Below, piece after piece: positions 8,287 through 17,988 of a stretch of DNA of 64,000 nt. The translations under genes were made by a program, and so were the position numbers. Origin of the DNA: Streptomyces sp. Edi4 (GTDB taxonomy: Bacteria; Actinomycetota; Actinomycetes; Streptomycetales; Streptomycetaceae); NCBI RefSeq assembly GCF_040253615.1, contig NZ_JBEJGY010000004.1, positions 2,480,001-2,544,000 of the forward strand, given 5' to 3'. Numbering within the stretch: the first letter of the stretch is position 1; the number at the start of each line of letters is the position of its first letter. Under the pieces are notes generated by a model that was not told the origin of the DNA, did not search any database, and saw nothing but the letters and a program-made list of their open reading frames with translations.

Positions 8287-9774
8287 ATGGCGATCGACAC
8301 CCCGACCACTGATCCCGGGCCCCACGCGGCGGCCCCCGCCCCTTCCGCTCCCCTTTCCTCCCATTCGGACACCGGCACCGGCACCGGCACCGGCACCGGC
8401 GCCGACACGGCACCGGCCCGGCTCAGCCGCCGGGCCAGGCTGGTCCTTTTCGTGCTGTGTGCCGCCCAGTTCATGGTGGCGCTCGACTTCTCCGTACTGA
8501 ACGTGGCGCTGCCCGTGCTCGGCGACGACCTGGGCCTGAGCCGGTCCGCGTTGCAGTGGGCCGTCACCGCGTTCGCCCTGCCGTCGGGCGGCTTCCTGCT
8601 GCTGTTCGGCCGCGTCGCCGACCTCTTCGGCCGCAAGAAGCTGTTCCTGGCCGGCCTCGCCCTGTTCGGTTCGGCCTCGCTGCTGGCCACCCTCGCCTGG
8701 GACCCGGCGTCCTTCCTGACCGGGCGCGCCCTTCAGGGTCTCGGCGCGGCCGCCATCGTGCCGACCGGCATGTCCCTGCTGACCACGACGTTCCCCGAGG
8801 GCCCGCTGCGCGACAAGGCGCTCGGCATCTCCGGCACGCTGCTCTCGCTGGGCTTCACCATCGGGATGGTGCTGGGCGGCGTCATGACCGACACCCTGGG
8901 CTGGCGCTCCACGATGGGCCTGCTCGTGGGCTTCGCGGCGATCGTCCTGGCGCTCGCCCCCGGCCTGCTGCCCGAGTCGCGCACCCCTGAGCGGCCGCGC
9001 CTGGACGTGCCCGGTGCGGTCACCGTCACCGGCGGTCTCCTGGCACTGATCTACGCCCTGTCCTCGGCGGCCCAGCGCGGCTTCGGCGGCGTGGACGTGT
9101 GGGGCACCCTGCTCGCGGGACTGCTCCTGCTCGCCGCCTTCGTGATCGTGGAGGCGAAGGCGTCGGCGCCGCTGGTCTCGCTGCCGATGCTGGGGCGCCG
9201 CACGGTCGCCTGGGGCAACGTGGGCGGTCTCGTCACCTTCTCGATGATGTCGACGGTGATCTTCGTCCTGACCCTCTACCTCCAGGACATCCTGCACCTG
9301 TCGCCGTTCAGGACCGGTCTTGTCTTCGGCGTCCAGGGCCTCGCGTCGGCCTTCGCCGGCACCCGCGCCGCCCGCCTGATCGGCCGCTTCGGCGCCCGGC
9401 GCGTCCTGGCCGGCTCGCTGCTCGGGCAGGGTCTGTTCATCGCCGCGCTCCTGGGCATCGGCACCGGCGCCGGCGCTTTGCTTGCCACCGTCGCCGTCTC
9501 GCTGGCCAGCATGTGCCACCTGGGCGCGATCATCTCGTACGGGATCACGGTGACCAGCGGCGTCCCCGACGAGGAGCAGGGACTCGCGACCGGCCTTGTC
9601 ACCACCACCCAGCAGGTCGGCATCACCGTCGGCATCCCGCTGCTCGGTGTGCTGGCCACCACGCAGACCTCGCTGTTCGACGGGGTGCGTACGGTCCTGG
9701 CGATCGACGCGGCCATCGTGCTGGCGACGGCCGCGCTGGCGGCGGTCGGTCTCGGGCGCCGCGGGAAGGCCTGA
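8287..9774 (+). CDS. MFS drug-efflux transporter, 14-TM (DHA2) type
   Basis: 495 residues with a ~45-residue soluble start that includes a (TG)n stretch from a six-base tandem repeat near 8373-8400. Hydrophobic segments follow throughout. The family motifs are visible: LDFSVLNVALPVL in TM1, the loop motif GRVADLFGRKKLF (motif A) and a TM5 segment with GFTIGMVLGGVMTD. The length and the two extra central helices suit the 14-TM proton-coupled drug:H+ antiporters. The divergent XRE regulator probably controls it. The substrate cannot be predicted. Confidence 0.9.
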   Translation: MAIDTPTTDPGPHAAAPAPSAPLSSHSDTGTGTGTGTGADTAPARLSRRARLVLFVLCAAQFMVALDFSVLNVALPVLGDDLGLSRSALQWAVTAFALPSGGFLLLFGRVADLFGRKKLFLAGLALFGSASLLATLAWDPASFLTGRALQGLGAAAIVPTGMSLLTTTFPEGPLRDKALGISGTLLSLGFTIGMVLGGVMTDTLGWRSTMGLLVGFAAIVLALAPGLLPESRTPERPRLDVPGAVTVTGGLLALIYALSSAAQRGFGGVDVWGTLLAGLLLLAAFVIVEAKASAPLVSLPMLGRRTVAWGNVGGLVTFSMMSTVIFVLTLYLQDILHLSPFRTGLVFGVQGLASAFAGTRAARLIGRFGARRVLAGSLLGQGLFIAALLGIGTGAGALLATVAVSLASMCHLGAIISYGITVTSGVPDEEQGLATGLVTTTQQVGITVGIPLLGVLATTQTSLFDGVRTVLAIDAAIVLATAALAAVGLGRRGKA

Positions 9775-9807
9775 TGGGCCCCGGTCCGGTGGGCCGCGGC
9801 GGGCCGG

Positions 9808-10161
9808 TCAGGGGCGGTCGAGCCGGAGCCGCTGCGCCTTCGGCAGGCCGGCCACCACCAGATCGTAGGAGTCCTCGATGAGCTCCCGGACCATCCGGTC
9901 CGGGAGCCCGGCCACGTCCACGGTGTTCCAGTGCCGCTTGTTCATGTGCCAGCCCGGCACGATCGCGGGGTGCTCCTCGCGCAGCCGTACCGCGTCGTCG
10001 GGGTCGCACTTGAGGTTGATGGTCAGCGGCTTCGCGTCGAGCGCGGTGAGCGCGAACATCTTCCCCGCCACCTTGAAGACCGAGGTCTCCGGGTTGAACG
10101 GGAACTCCTCGGTCACGGCGTTGAACTCCCGGCAGAACGCCCGCAGTTGCTGAGGTGTCAT
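9808..10161 (-). CDS. MmcQ/YjbR family protein
   Basis: 117 residues, full length for the family. Recognisable pattern: [66 protein letters not shown] and LIEDSYDLVVAGL. YjbR-like proteins have a CyaY-like fold suspected of DNA binding; no cellular role is established. The ATG overlaps the stop of the CorC-like gene by four bases (ATGA), so it is translationally coupled as the last gene of the phoH-ybeY-CorC operon. Confidence 0.9.
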   Translation of the reverse strand: MTPQQLRAFCREFNAVTEEFPFNPETSVFKVAGKMFALTALDAKPLTINLKCDPDDAVRLREEHPAIVPGWHMNKRHWNTVDVAGLPDRMVRELIEDSYDLVVAGLPKAQRLRLDRP

Positions 10162-11459
10162 CTCGCGCCCTCCTTCTCCTCCGCCTCGCTCACCGACGGC
10201 TCCACGAGCACAGTGACGATCTTGTTGCGCCGGCCCGCCGGGGATTCCGCCGTCAGCCGCAGCTCGCGGCCGTCCGGCAGCGCCACGCGCGCCGAGGCGC
10301 CCGCGATGGGAACCCGGCCGAGAGCCTTGGCGAGCAGTCCCCCGACCGTCTCCACGTCCTCGTCGTCGAACGCGTCGAACCCGAACAGCTCGCCCAGGTC
10401 GCCGATGTCGAGGCGGGCGGTGACCCGGAAGCAGCCGTCCGCGAGCTCGGTGACCGGGGGCAGCTCGCGGTCGTACTCGTCGGTGATCTCGCCGACGATC
10501 TCCTCCAGGATGTCCTCGATGGTGACGATGCCGGCGGTGCCGCCGTACTCGTCGATGACGACCGCGACGTGGCTGCGCTGCTGCTGCATCTCGCGCAGCA
10601 GGTCACCGGCGTTCTTGGTGTCGGGCACGAAGGCGGCGGGGCGCATCGCGGTGGAGACGAGGTCGGCCTCGCTGTCCCGGTTGATGTGCGTCTTGCGCAC
10701 CAGGTCCTTCAGATAGACGATCCCGACGATGTCGTCCTCGTTCTCGCCGGTCACCGGGATCCGGGAGAAGCCGGAGCGCAGGGCGAGTGTGAGCGCCTGG
10801 CGGATCGTCTTGTAGCGCTCGATGCACACGAGGTCGGTGCGCGGAACCATGACCTCGCGCACCAGGGTGTCGCCGAGCTCGAAGACGGAGTGCACCATGC
10901 GGCGCTCGTCGTCCTCGATCAGGGATTCCCGCTCGGCGAGGTCCACCAGGGCGCGCAGTTCGGCCTCGGAGGCGAAGGGGCCCTTGCGGAAGCCCTTGCC
11001 CGGGGTCAGCGCGTTGCCGAGCAGGATCAGCAGCTGCGGGACGGGACCCATGACCCGGGCAAGCGGCAGCAGCACGTACGCGGCCGCCGTCGCGGTGTTC
11101 AGCGGGTGCTGGCGGCCGATGGTGCGCGGTGAGACGCCGACGGCGACGTAGGAGACGAGCACCATCACCGCGATGGCGACCAGCAGCGCCGCCCATGTCT
11201 GGGCGAACTCCTCCAGGCAGACGTAGGTGACCAGGACGCCGGCGGCCATCTCGCAGGCGACCCGCACGAGCAGCGCCACATTGAGATAGCGCGTGGGGTC
11301 GGAGGCGATCTGGGCGAGCTTGGCGCTGCCGCGCCGCCCGGTGCGGACCGCCTCCTGCGCGCCGAAGGAGGACGTACGGGCGAGCCCGGCCTCGGCGCAG
11401 GCGGCGAGCCAGGCGACGACGACCAGCGCGACGGCACCGGCGATGAGCTGCCCGGTCAT
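10158..11459 (-). CDS. CNNM/CorC-type membrane protein with CBS pair
   Basis: 433 residues. An N-terminal DUF21 membrane domain (about residues 1-180, four hydrophobic helices) is followed by two CBS domains ([12 protein letters not shown]... and the GIVYLKDL / [22 protein letters not shown] segments). The C-terminal CorC_HlyC domain begins near [16 protein letters not shown]. Proteins of this class are implicated in Mg2+/Co2+ efflux or regulation of divalent-cation transport; the old hemolysin label is historical. The start overlaps the ybeY stop by four bases. Confidence 0.93.
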   Translation of the reverse strand: MTGQLIAGAVALVVVAWLAACAEAGLARTSSFGAQEAVRTGRRGSAKLAQIASDPTRYLNVALLVRVACEMAAGVLVTYVCLEEFAQTWAALLVAIAVMVLVSYVAVGVSPRTIGRQHPLNTATAAAYVLLPLARVMGPVPQLLILLGNALTPGKGFRKGPFASEAELRALVDLAERESLIEDDERRMVHSVFELGDTLVREVMVPRTDLVCIERYKTIRQALTLALRSGFSRIPVTGENEDDIVGIVYLKDLVRKTHINRDSEADLVSTAMRPAAFVPDTKNAGDLLREMQQQRSHVAVVIDEYGGTAGIVTIEDILEEIVGEITDEYDRELPPVTELADGCFRVTARLDIGDLGELFGFDAFDDEDVETVGGLLAKALGRVPIAGASARVALPDGRELRLTAESPAGRRNKIVTVLVEPSVSEAEEKEGAR

Positions 11460-11959
11460 GAGACGGTCGGCGCAGGGGAGGGACCGGTGAGGCCCTTCTC
11501 CGCGCGCCAGCCGTCGACGATCGCCGCCTGGAGGCCGAACATCTCGGCCTTCTCGTCCGGCTCCTCGTGGTCGTAGCCGAGCAGGTGCAGCACGCCGTGG
11601 ACGGTCAGGAGCTGAAGCTCCTCGTCCATGGAGTGCTGCGTCTCGGCGTCCTCGCCCTGCTTCTTGGCGACCTCGGGGCACAGCACGATGTCACCGAGGA
11701 GCCCCTGCGGGAGCTCCGCCGCGTCGTCGGCCTTGGCCGGCGGGCGCAGCTCGTCCATCGGGAAGGACATGACGTCGGTGGGGCCGGGCAGGTCCATCCA
11801 CTGGATGTGCAGCTGCTCCATGGCTTCGGCGTCCACGACGATCACCGAGAGCTCGGAGAGCGGGTGGATCCGCATCCGCGTGAGGGCGTAGCGGGCGATG
11901 TCGAGGATCGCCTGCTCGTCGACCTCGGTTCCGGATTCGTTGTTGACGTCGATCGACAT
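11456..11959 (-). CDS. ybeY: Endoribonuclease YbeY, 16S rRNA maturation and ribosome quality control
   Basis: 167 residues. The UPF0054 zinc site [11 protein letters not shown] is complete (H121, H125, H131), and the central [10 protein letters not shown] and [10 protein letters not shown] segments match the family. YbeY is a single-strand RNase needed for 16S 3'-end processing. Its position between phoH and the CorC-like gene is the conserved arrangement. It starts 13 bases after the phoH stop and its own stop overlaps the next start. Confidence 0.96.
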   Translation of the reverse strand: MSIDVNNESGTEVDEQAILDIARYALTRMRIHPLSELSVIVVDAEAMEQLHIQWMDLPGPTDVMSFPMDELRPPAKADDAAELPQGLLGDIVLCPEVAKKQGEDAETQHSMDEELQLLTVHGVLHLLGYDHEEPDEKAEMFGLQAAIVDGWRAEKGLTGPSPAPTVS

Positions 11960-11972
11960 GGTGCGCTCTGCT

Positions 11973-13010
11973 CTACTTCCCGTTCCGGCCGCGCCGACCT
12001 TCGTGGTCCTGGCGGCTGTCGTACTGCTCGTACGCGTCGACGATACGGCCGACGAGCTTGTGCCGGACGACATCCTGCGAGGTGAGCCGGGAGAAGTGCA
12101 CGTCATCGACGCCTTCCAGGATCTCCTGGACCTGGCGCAGACCACTCTTGGTGCCGCTGGGCAGGTCGACCTGGGTGACGTCACCGGTGATGACGATCTT
12201 GGAGTCGAAGCCGAGGCGGGTCAGGAACATCTTCATCTGCTCGGCGCTGGTGTTCTGCGCCTCGTCGAGGATGATGAACGCGTCATTGAGCGTGCGACCC
12301 CTCATGTACGCCAGTGGGGCGACCTCGATGGTGCCGGCCGCCATCAGGCGGGGGATGGACTCCGGGTCGAGCATGTCGTGCAGGGCGTCGTACAGCGGGC
12401 GCAGGTACGGGTCGATCTTCTCGTAGAGCGTGCCGGGCAAAAAGCCGAGGCGTTCGCCGGCCTCGACCGCCGGGCGGGTCAGGATGATCCGGGTGACCTG
12501 CTTGGACTGAAGGGCCTGGACCGCCTTGGCCATGGCCAGATAGGTCTTGCCGGTGCCGGCCGGGCCGATGCCGAAGACGATCGTGTGCTTGTCGATCGCG
12601 TCGACGTAGCGCTTCTGGTTGAGCGTCTTGGGGCGGATGGTGCGGCCGCGGTTGGAGAGGATGTTCTGCGTGAGCACTTCGGCGGGGGTCTCGCCCTCGG
12701 CGTCCCCGTTGGCTGCGCTGCCGCTCGCGCGGAGCATGGCGACCGAGCGTTCCACTGCGTCCTCCGTCATCGGCTGTCCGGTGCGGAGCACCAGCAACAT
12801 CTCGTCGAACAGGCGCTGCACGAGGGCGACTTCCGTCGCGTCTCCCACGGCGCTGATCTCATTGCCCCGTACGTGGATGTCGGCCGACGGGAAGGCCTTC
12901 TCGATCACGCGCAGCAGGGAATCGCTCGACCCCAGGACGGTCACCATGGGGTGCTTGGCCGGGATGGTGATCTGGGCGTGCGCCTGCGGGTGTGTGGGTG
13001 TCTGCGTCAT
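11973..13010 (-). CDS. phoH: PhoH family ATPase
   Basis: 345 residues. Walker A is [19 protein letters not shown], Walker B is [11 protein letters not shown], and the N-terminal KH-like region holds [11 protein letters not shown]. PhoH proteins are cytoplasmic RNA-linked ATPases whose genes accompany ybeY. I chose the ATG at 13010 (MTQTPTHPQ). An ATG at 13034 lies one base after GGAGG, too close for a normal ribosome-binding site, so the true start is uncertain by eight codons. It is the first gene of the operon running to the YjbR-like gene. Confidence 0.94.
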   Translation of the reverse strand: MTQTPTHPQAHAQITIPAKHPMVTVLGSSDSLLRVIEKAFPSADIHVRGNEISAVGDATEVALVQRLFDEMLLVLRTGQPMTEDAVERSVAMLRASGSAANGDAEGETPAEVLTQNILSNRGRTIRPKTLNQKRYVDAIDKHTIVFGIGPAGTGKTYLAMAKAVQALQSKQVTRIILTRPAVEAGERLGFLPGTLYEKIDPYLRPLYDALHDMLDPESIPRLMAAGTIEVAPLAYMRGRTLNDAFIILDEAQNTSAEQMKMFLTRLGFDSKIVITGDVTQVDLPSGTKSGLRQVQEILEGVDDVHFSRLTSQDVVRHKLVGRIVDAYEQYDSRQDHEGRRGRNGK

Positions 13011-13143
13011 GGGCCGGCTCTGTGGCCTGCACATACCTCCGTTGCAGGGTTCTCGCCGCTCGAGAGCCTCTGGGTTACCAAGCGTACGACTTGCCGCGGA
13101 CGTGGCCGAGAGGTTTTACGCCCTGGGCCTGCCCGGGGGCGCC

Positions 13144-13162
13144 CGGGGCGGGCTCCGCCCCG
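13144..13162 (-). terminator. Hairpin downstream of the PfkB-type kinase gene
   Basis: A CGGGGCG stem, a GGCTC loop and a CGCCCCG stem, without a T tract, lie between the kinase stop (13185) and phoH. Such GC hairpins often serve as terminators in Streptomyces. Confidence 0.4.
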
Positions 13163-13184
13163 TCGGCGAGGCGGGGCCGCCCGC

Positions 13185-14462
13185 TCAGGACGGGGGGCGG
13201 AAGCCCAGGGTGGGCAGGGCCCGGCGCAGGGGCCAGGTGCGGGCCGGGCCCGGCAGGAGGGCGGTCAGGAAGGCGTAGCGGCGCAGGGCCGCCGGGTCCT
13301 GGTCGGGCAGGGTGCGCACCCGCTCCCACCAGCTCGCGATCTCCGCCCAGCCCGGCGCCGAGAGCGAACCGCCGAACTCCTGGACCGACAGGGCCGCCGT
13401 GAGCCCCGCGAAGGCGAGCCGGTCGGCGAGCGGCCAGCCCGCCAGGGTGCCGGTGACGAATCCCGCCACGAAGACGTCGCCCGCGCCCGTGGGGTCGAGG
13501 GCCTCCACCTCGATGGCCGGGACGTCCGCCGTCTCGCCGGTCGCCGCGTCCACCGCGTACGCGCCCTCGGACCCCAGGGTGACCACCGCGAGCGGCACCT
13601 TCTCGGCCAGCGCGCGGGCCGCTGCGCGCGGGCAGTCGGTGCGGGTGTAGCGCATGGCCTCGGCCGCGTTGGGCAAGAACGCCTCGCAATGGGCGAGGTC
13701 GGCGAGCGCCGCGAGGTCCCAGCGCCCGGAGTCGTCCCAGCCGACGTCCGCGAAGATCCGCGAACCGGACCGCGCGGCGTCCGCGATCCACGCCTCGGGG
13801 CGGCCGGGCTCCAGGGAGGCGACGGCGGCCCGTGCGCGCGGCGGGCAGCTGGGCGCGGACACCTCGTGCGGCGCCTCGTGCCCGTGCGTGACCATCGTGC
13901 GTTCGCCCTCGTACGCCATGGACACGGTGACCGGGGAGTGCCAGCCGCGCACGGTGCGCGAGAGCGACAGGTCGATGCCCTCGCCCTGTTCCAGCGCGTC
14001 CCAGCAGTACTCGCCGTAGTGGTCGTCCCCGAAGGCCGCGGCGAGTGAGGTGTGCAGGCCGAGCCGGGCCAGCGCGGTGGCCATGTTGGCGACGCCGCCG
14101 GGGCTCGATCCCATGCCGCGCGCCCAGGACTCGGTGCCGCGCACCGGGGCGGAGTCGAGGCCGGTGAAGATGATGTCGAGGAAGACGGTGCCGGTGAGGA
14201 AGACGTCGCAGGGCGGGTCGCGGGGGTCGCGCAGCCCGTCTAGCGGGTCCAGTGGCGAGGAGGGGCGCGGCTGGGCCGTGGAGGCGTGGCGCCGCTCGCC
14301 GTGGGGCCCGCCGGGGTCGCCGGGACGCCGCCGGCCGGCCGGCGCCGGAGCGTTCACGCCCGCGCCCGGCTCCGCGGGGCCGGGCCGGTGCTCGCCGGGG
14401 GGTTCGGGCGCGCGGTGGTCGTGGGGGGTGGGCGGCTGCTCTCTGCTGGGTGGTGTCGTCAC
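13185..14462 (-). CDS. PfkB-family carbohydrate kinase
   Basis: 425 residues from the GTG at 14462, which follows GGAGAG at six bases. About 75 residues of Pro/Arg-rich, probably disordered sequence precede the ribokinase-like domain (starting at CDVFLTGTVFLDIIF). The N-terminal Gly motif (SSPGGVANMATALARLGL) and the C-terminal anion-hole/catalytic motif DPTGAGDVFVAGF near residue 325 are present; the Asp of GAGD is the catalytic base in this family. The sugar or nucleoside substrate is unknown. The open frame continues upstream to 14609 without family similarity. Confidence 0.88.
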   Translation of the reverse strand: MTTPPSREQPPTPHDHRAPEPPGEHRPGPAEPGAGVNAPAPAGRRRPGDPGGPHGERRHASTAQPRPSSPLDPLDGLRDPRDPPCDVFLTGTVFLDIIFTGLDSAPVRGTESWARGMGSSPGGVANMATALARLGLHTSLAAAFGDDHYGEYCWDALEQGEGIDLSLSRTVRGWHSPVTVSMAYEGERTMVTHGHEAPHEVSAPSCPPRARAAVASLEPGRPEAWIADAARSGSRIFADVGWDDSGRWDLAALADLAHCEAFLPNAAEAMRYTRTDCPRAAARALAEKVPLAVVTLGSEGAYAVDAATGETADVPAIEVEALDPTGAGDVFVAGFVTGTLAGWPLADRLAFAGLTAALSVQEFGGSLSAPGWAEIASWWERVRTLPDQDPAALRRYAFLTALLPGPARTWPLRRALPTLGFRPPS

Positions 14463-15048
14463 GGCGGGCTCTCCGTTCGCGTACAGATCTGGCAAGTCTG
14501 CCCGATCCGTGGGCGGGGGCGGCCGCGTCGCGTTCGCGCCAGGGTGCCGTCGTGGTCGAGTCGGCGCCGGTGCGGCTCGGGCCGGTTCACACCCGAGGGT
14601 GTTCAACAAGGTGAACGGCCCATTGAGGCTACGGCTGGTGGTTGCCCTGGACGTTGAGGGGCGGCGGCGCAGACCAGTGTGCGTGCGGTGCGGGCGGTGC
14701 GTGTGGCGGGCGTGGCGTATGTGACGTGTGTGGAGCGCGCATCCCCGCGGCCTCTTCTCACGAGCCCGTCCAGAAGGGGGAATTGAGACTACGTGTGTGA
14801 ACGAGGGCGGCGTCGAGGACCGGCCCGACGGGCCACTGCGGGCCCGCCCAACCTCCGCCCCGGCGCGCGAAATTCGCTTGTTTACCCGACAGACTCCAGA
14901 CCAAACGCAACGTGACTCAGATCACACCGTTCCGGCTTTTCGCGCCCTCCGGACCCTTGATACAAATTGGGCCGCGTTCCCGCACAACACCGGGCGCATC
15001 CCCCCTCTTTGACCTCCTGCCCCACGGGCACTGTTCCTTGGAACGCCC
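14463..15048. other. Divergent promoter region between PfkB kinase and MFS genes
   Basis: 585 bases with no convincing gene. A short frame at 14728-15012 has no ribosome-binding site or codon-usage support. The right half is markedly less GC-rich than the surroundings (for example around 14881-14965), as expected for regulatory DNA. It contains the CRP-like palindrome listed separately. Confidence 0.6.
14912..14925. promoter_or_regulatory. CRP/FNR-type palindrome upstream of the MFS gene
   Basis: GTGA-CTCAGA-TCAC is a perfect GTGA-N6-TCAC palindrome, the core of CRP-family operators. It lies 124 bases before the MFS start, in the AT-richer part of the intergenic region. Streptomyces encodes a CRP-like protein; whether it binds here is inference. 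Confidence 0.35.
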
Positions 15049-16383
15049 ATGTCCGCACGCTCTCGTGCCGTCTGGCCCCTGGTCGCCGTCTTCACCGCCG
15101 GTTACCTCGCCGCGTATCTGCTCCCCACCGTCGTCGGCCGTCTCTCGGCGGGCCTCGGCCTCTCCCCCGCCGAGGCCGGACTTGTCGGCTCCGCCCTGCT
15201 GTTGAGCTCGGCGACGGCCGGGTTCACTCTCGCCTCCCGGGTGGAACGGCACGGGCCGCGCCGTCTTGCCAGGCTGGGGCTGCTGCTCGCGGTCACCGGG
15301 TACGGTGTCGCGGCCCTCACCACGCTGATCCCGCTCGTCGTGGCCGGGGCGGTCGTCGGCGGCCTCGGGTCCGGCACGGCCACGGCGGTGGCGGCGGCCG
15401 GTATCGCCGCCCAGCGCGACCCCCACCGCGCGTCCACGCTCGGCCTGCTCTGCGTCTCCGCGACGGCGGGCGCGCTCTACCTGACGATTCCTCACCTCGG
15501 CGGCGGACACGCGACCCCGCTCGCCTCGATCGCCCTGGTGGCGGCCCTCGCGTGGCCTGCGACGCGGTGGCTTCCGGGCGCGTACGGCGCGGAGCGGCCC
15601 GGGGAGACGGTCGGCGCGGTCGGCGCGGTCGGCGCGGTGGGTGCGGTCGGCGCACGGCTGCCGCACCGGCGCTCCGGTACGGTCCTGGCCGCGACCATGC
15701 TCTGCTGGTCCCTCGCGCAGAACGCGCTGTGGGGGGTCAGCGGGCGGATCGGGATCACGCAGGCCGGGCTGAGCGAGGTCACCGTCGGCATGGTCTTCGC
15801 GGCCGGGCTCGGCTCGGGGCTGCTCGGTGTGCTCGGGGCGGGTGCGCTCGGCGCGCGGCTCGGGCGGGCGGTGCCGATCGGCGCCGGTACGGCGATCATC
15901 GCGTGCTGCGTCGTGCTGAGTTCGTCCGCGCGGGGACTCGTGTCCTTCGCGGGCGGCGAGATCCTGTGGAACCTGTTCTACCCGGTGGTGCTCTCCTACC
16001 TCATCGGCCTGTCCGCCTCGCTCGATCCGCACGGGCGCTGGGCGGTCCTGGCGGGGTCGGCGTCCTCGCTCGGGGTCGCCTGCGGGCCGGTCACCGGCAG
16101 CCTGCTCTCGCAGTACGCGGGGTACGGCGGGATGGGGTTCACGCTGTGCGCGCTGCTGCTGCTCGTCGCGGCGCCGCTGAGCGCGGTGGCGCTGCACACG
16201 TCCGGGCGGCCGCTGGTGCCGGGGTCCATCCGGCGCCGGGGTGGTACGCCTGCGGCGGTGGTCGCGGGGCGGGGGGCCGGGGCGGCGGGGTTGCTGCCGC
16301 AGATCGGGGTGCCGGAGCAGGAGGTCGCGGAGATCGCGATCGCCTCCCGCGCGAGGCGCCGCCGCAAGGTCCTGGCCTCCTGA
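15049..16383 (+). CDS. MFS transporter, 12-TM type
   Basis: 444 residues with about 12 hydrophobic segments and an Arg-rich cytoplasmic tail. The first half has GLSPAEAGLVGSALLLSSATAGFTLASRVERHGPRRLARLG, the pattern of the MFS TM2-TM3 loop. The inter-half loop holds a short AVG tandem repeat (GAVGAVGAVGAVGA, DNA near 15610-15650) that may vary between strains. Substrate unknown. It is monocistronic, with a repeat array downstream. Confidence 0.85.
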   Translation: MSARSRAVWPLVAVFTAGYLAAYLLPTVVGRLSAGLGLSPAEAGLVGSALLLSSATAGFTLASRVERHGPRRLARLGLLLAVTGYGVAALTTLIPLVVAGAVVGGLGSGTATAVAAAGIAAQRDPHRASTLGLLCVSATAGALYLTIPHLGGGHATPLASIALVAALAWPATRWLPGAYGAERPGETVGAVGAVGAVGAVGARLPHRRSGTVLAATMLCWSLAQNALWGVSGRIGITQAGLSEVTVGMVFAAGLGSGLLGVLGAGALGARLGRAVPIGAGTAIIACCVVLSSSARGLVSFAGGEILWNLFYPVVLSYLIGLSASLDPHGRWAVLAGSASSLGVACGPVTGSLLSQYAGYGGMGFTLCALLLLVAAPLSAVALHTSGRPLVPGSIRRRGGTPAAVVAGRGAGAAGLLPQIGVPEQEVAEIAIASRARRRRKVLAS

Positions 16384-16476
16384 CCCGGCCGCCCACCCAT
16401 CCGGGCCAGCACCAACCCTGCCGGGGGCGCGGGGGCAGGCCAGGTATGCCCATGCTGGCCAGCGCCGACCCCGTCA

Positions 16477-16888
16477 GGGGCGCGGGGAACTGCGCGACCA
16501 GCCACCCACGGCCCGCAGCCGGGACCCCTGGGGCTCCGCCCCAGACCCCATTCGGCCTGAACGGCCTCGTCCTCAAACGCCGGACAGGCTGACTATGCCC
16601 ATGCAGGCCAGCACGGCCCCTGCCGGGAGCGGGGCTGAGGAAGCACATGCTGGCCAGCGCCGAGTAGTTAGGGGCGCGGGGAACTGCGCGAACAGCCACC
16701 CACGGCCCGCAGCCAGGGTCCCTGGGGCTCCGTCCCAGACCCCATTCGCGCCTGAAGGGCGCTCGTCCTCAAACGCCGGACAGGCTCACTATGCCCATGC
16801 AGGCCAGCACGGCCCCTGCCGGGAGCGGGGCTGAGGAAGCACATGCTGGCCAGCGCCGACCCCGGCAGGGGCGCGGGGAACTGCGCGG
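16477..16888. repeat. ~196-bp tandem repeat (two full copies plus a start)
   Basis: The 548-base gap 16384-16931 is built from a ~196-base unit: GGGGCGCGGGGAACTGCGCG, then GGCTCCGCCCCAGACCCC, then AAACGCCGGACAGGCT, then a segment containing ATGCCCATGCAGGCCAGCAC (16595 and 16791). The third copy begins at 16867 and stops after the first element. Copies 1 and 2 are nearly identical, indicating recent duplication. No coding potential was seen. Confidence 0.85.
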
Positions 16889-16931
16889 CCGGCCGCCCCG
16901 GGCCCGCAACCCCAAGGCTGGACCCGGGGGG

Positions 16932-17930
16932 TCAGGCCTCCGGGAAGGTGTACGCGGCGACCTCCGCCAAATAGCGCTCGCGCAGCGCCTCGTCATCGTC
17001 CAGGAACGACGCCACGAACGAGTTCCGCGCCAACTCCCGCAACCGCTCCCGCCCAAGCCCCAACGCCTCCCGCACCGCGTGAAACGTGTCGCCCACGTAC
17101 CCGCCGAAGTACGCCGGGTCGTCGGAGTTGACCGTGCACAGCAGGCCCGCGTCCATCATGGCCGCCAGCGGATGCTCCTCCAGCGTGTCGATCGCGCGCA
17201 GCCGGACGTTCGACAGCGGGCAGAGCGTCAGCGGGATGCGGTCGCGGACCAGGCGGGTCACCAGATCGGGGTCCTCCAGGGCCCGCAGGCCGTGGTCGAT
17301 CCGCTCCACCCCCAGCACGTCCAGCGCCTCGGTGATGTACGCCGGCGGCCCCTCCTCGCCCGCGTGCGCGACCCGCCGCAGCCCGAGGGCCGCCGCCGCC
17401 TCGTACACCTCGCGGAACTTCGCCGGCGGATGGCCGACCTCCGCCGAGTCGAGCCCGATGCCCGTGATCCGGTCCAGGTACGGCCGCGCCGCCTCCAGCG
17501 TGAGCAGCGCCGACTGGGCCGACTCGTCCCGCAGGAAGCACAGGATGAGCCGGGTCGAGATGCCGTGGCGTTCCTCGCTCGTGGACAGCGCCCGCCACAG
17601 GCCCTCCACCACCGTGCCCATGGGCACGCCCCGCGCCATGTGTGCCTGCGGGTCGAAGAAGATCTCGGCGTGCCGGACGCCCTGGGCGGCGGCCCGGGTC
17701 AGATAGGCGTCGGCCAGCGCCGCGAAGTCGTCCTCGGTCCGCAGCACCCGCATCAGGGAGTAGTACAGGTTCAGAAAGGACTGGAGGTCGTCGAAGAGGT
17801 ACGCCTTGCGCAGCTCCTCGGTGTCGGCGTACGGCAGCTCTACGCCGTTGCGGGCGGCGAGTTCGAAGGCCAGCTCGGGTTCGAGGGTCCCTTCGATGTG
17901 GAGGTGGAGTTCGGCTTTGGGGAGGGGCAT
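16932..17930 (-). CDS. Adenosine/adenine deaminase
   Basis: 332 residues of the metal-dependent amidohydrolase fold. Zinc ligands are visible in HLHIEG (H9, H11), VAHAGEEG, and the catalytic HGLR and NSDDPAYFGG segments. GLDSAEVGHPPAKF and the family-specific EIFFDPQAH resemble the adenine deaminase branch (Aah1/PA0148 type) more than mammalian adenosine deaminase, so the substrate could be adenine or adenosine. It is 58 bases downstream of RNase Z on the same strand, probably co-transcribed. It acts in purine salvage in the cytoplasm. Confidence 0.9.
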   Translation of the reverse strand: MPLPKAELHLHIEGTLEPELAFELAARNGVELPYADTEELRKAYLFDDLQSFLNLYYSLMRVLRTEDDFAALADAYLTRAAAQGVRHAEIFFDPQAHMARGVPMGTVVEGLWRALSTSEERHGISTRLILCFLRDESAQSALLTLEAARPYLDRITGIGLDSAEVGHPPAKFREVYEAAAALGLRRVAHAGEEGPPAYITEALDVLGVERIDHGLRALEDPDLVTRLVRDRIPLTLCPLSNVRLRAIDTLEEHPLAAMMDAGLLCTVNSDDPAYFGGYVGDTFHAVREALGLGRERLRELARNSFVASFLDDDEALRERYLAEVAAYTFPEA

Positions 17931-17988
17931 GGGGGGTCCTAAGGGTGGTGCTGGGGTGGGTGGTTCGGTGCGGGCCGGTGGGGGTGGC

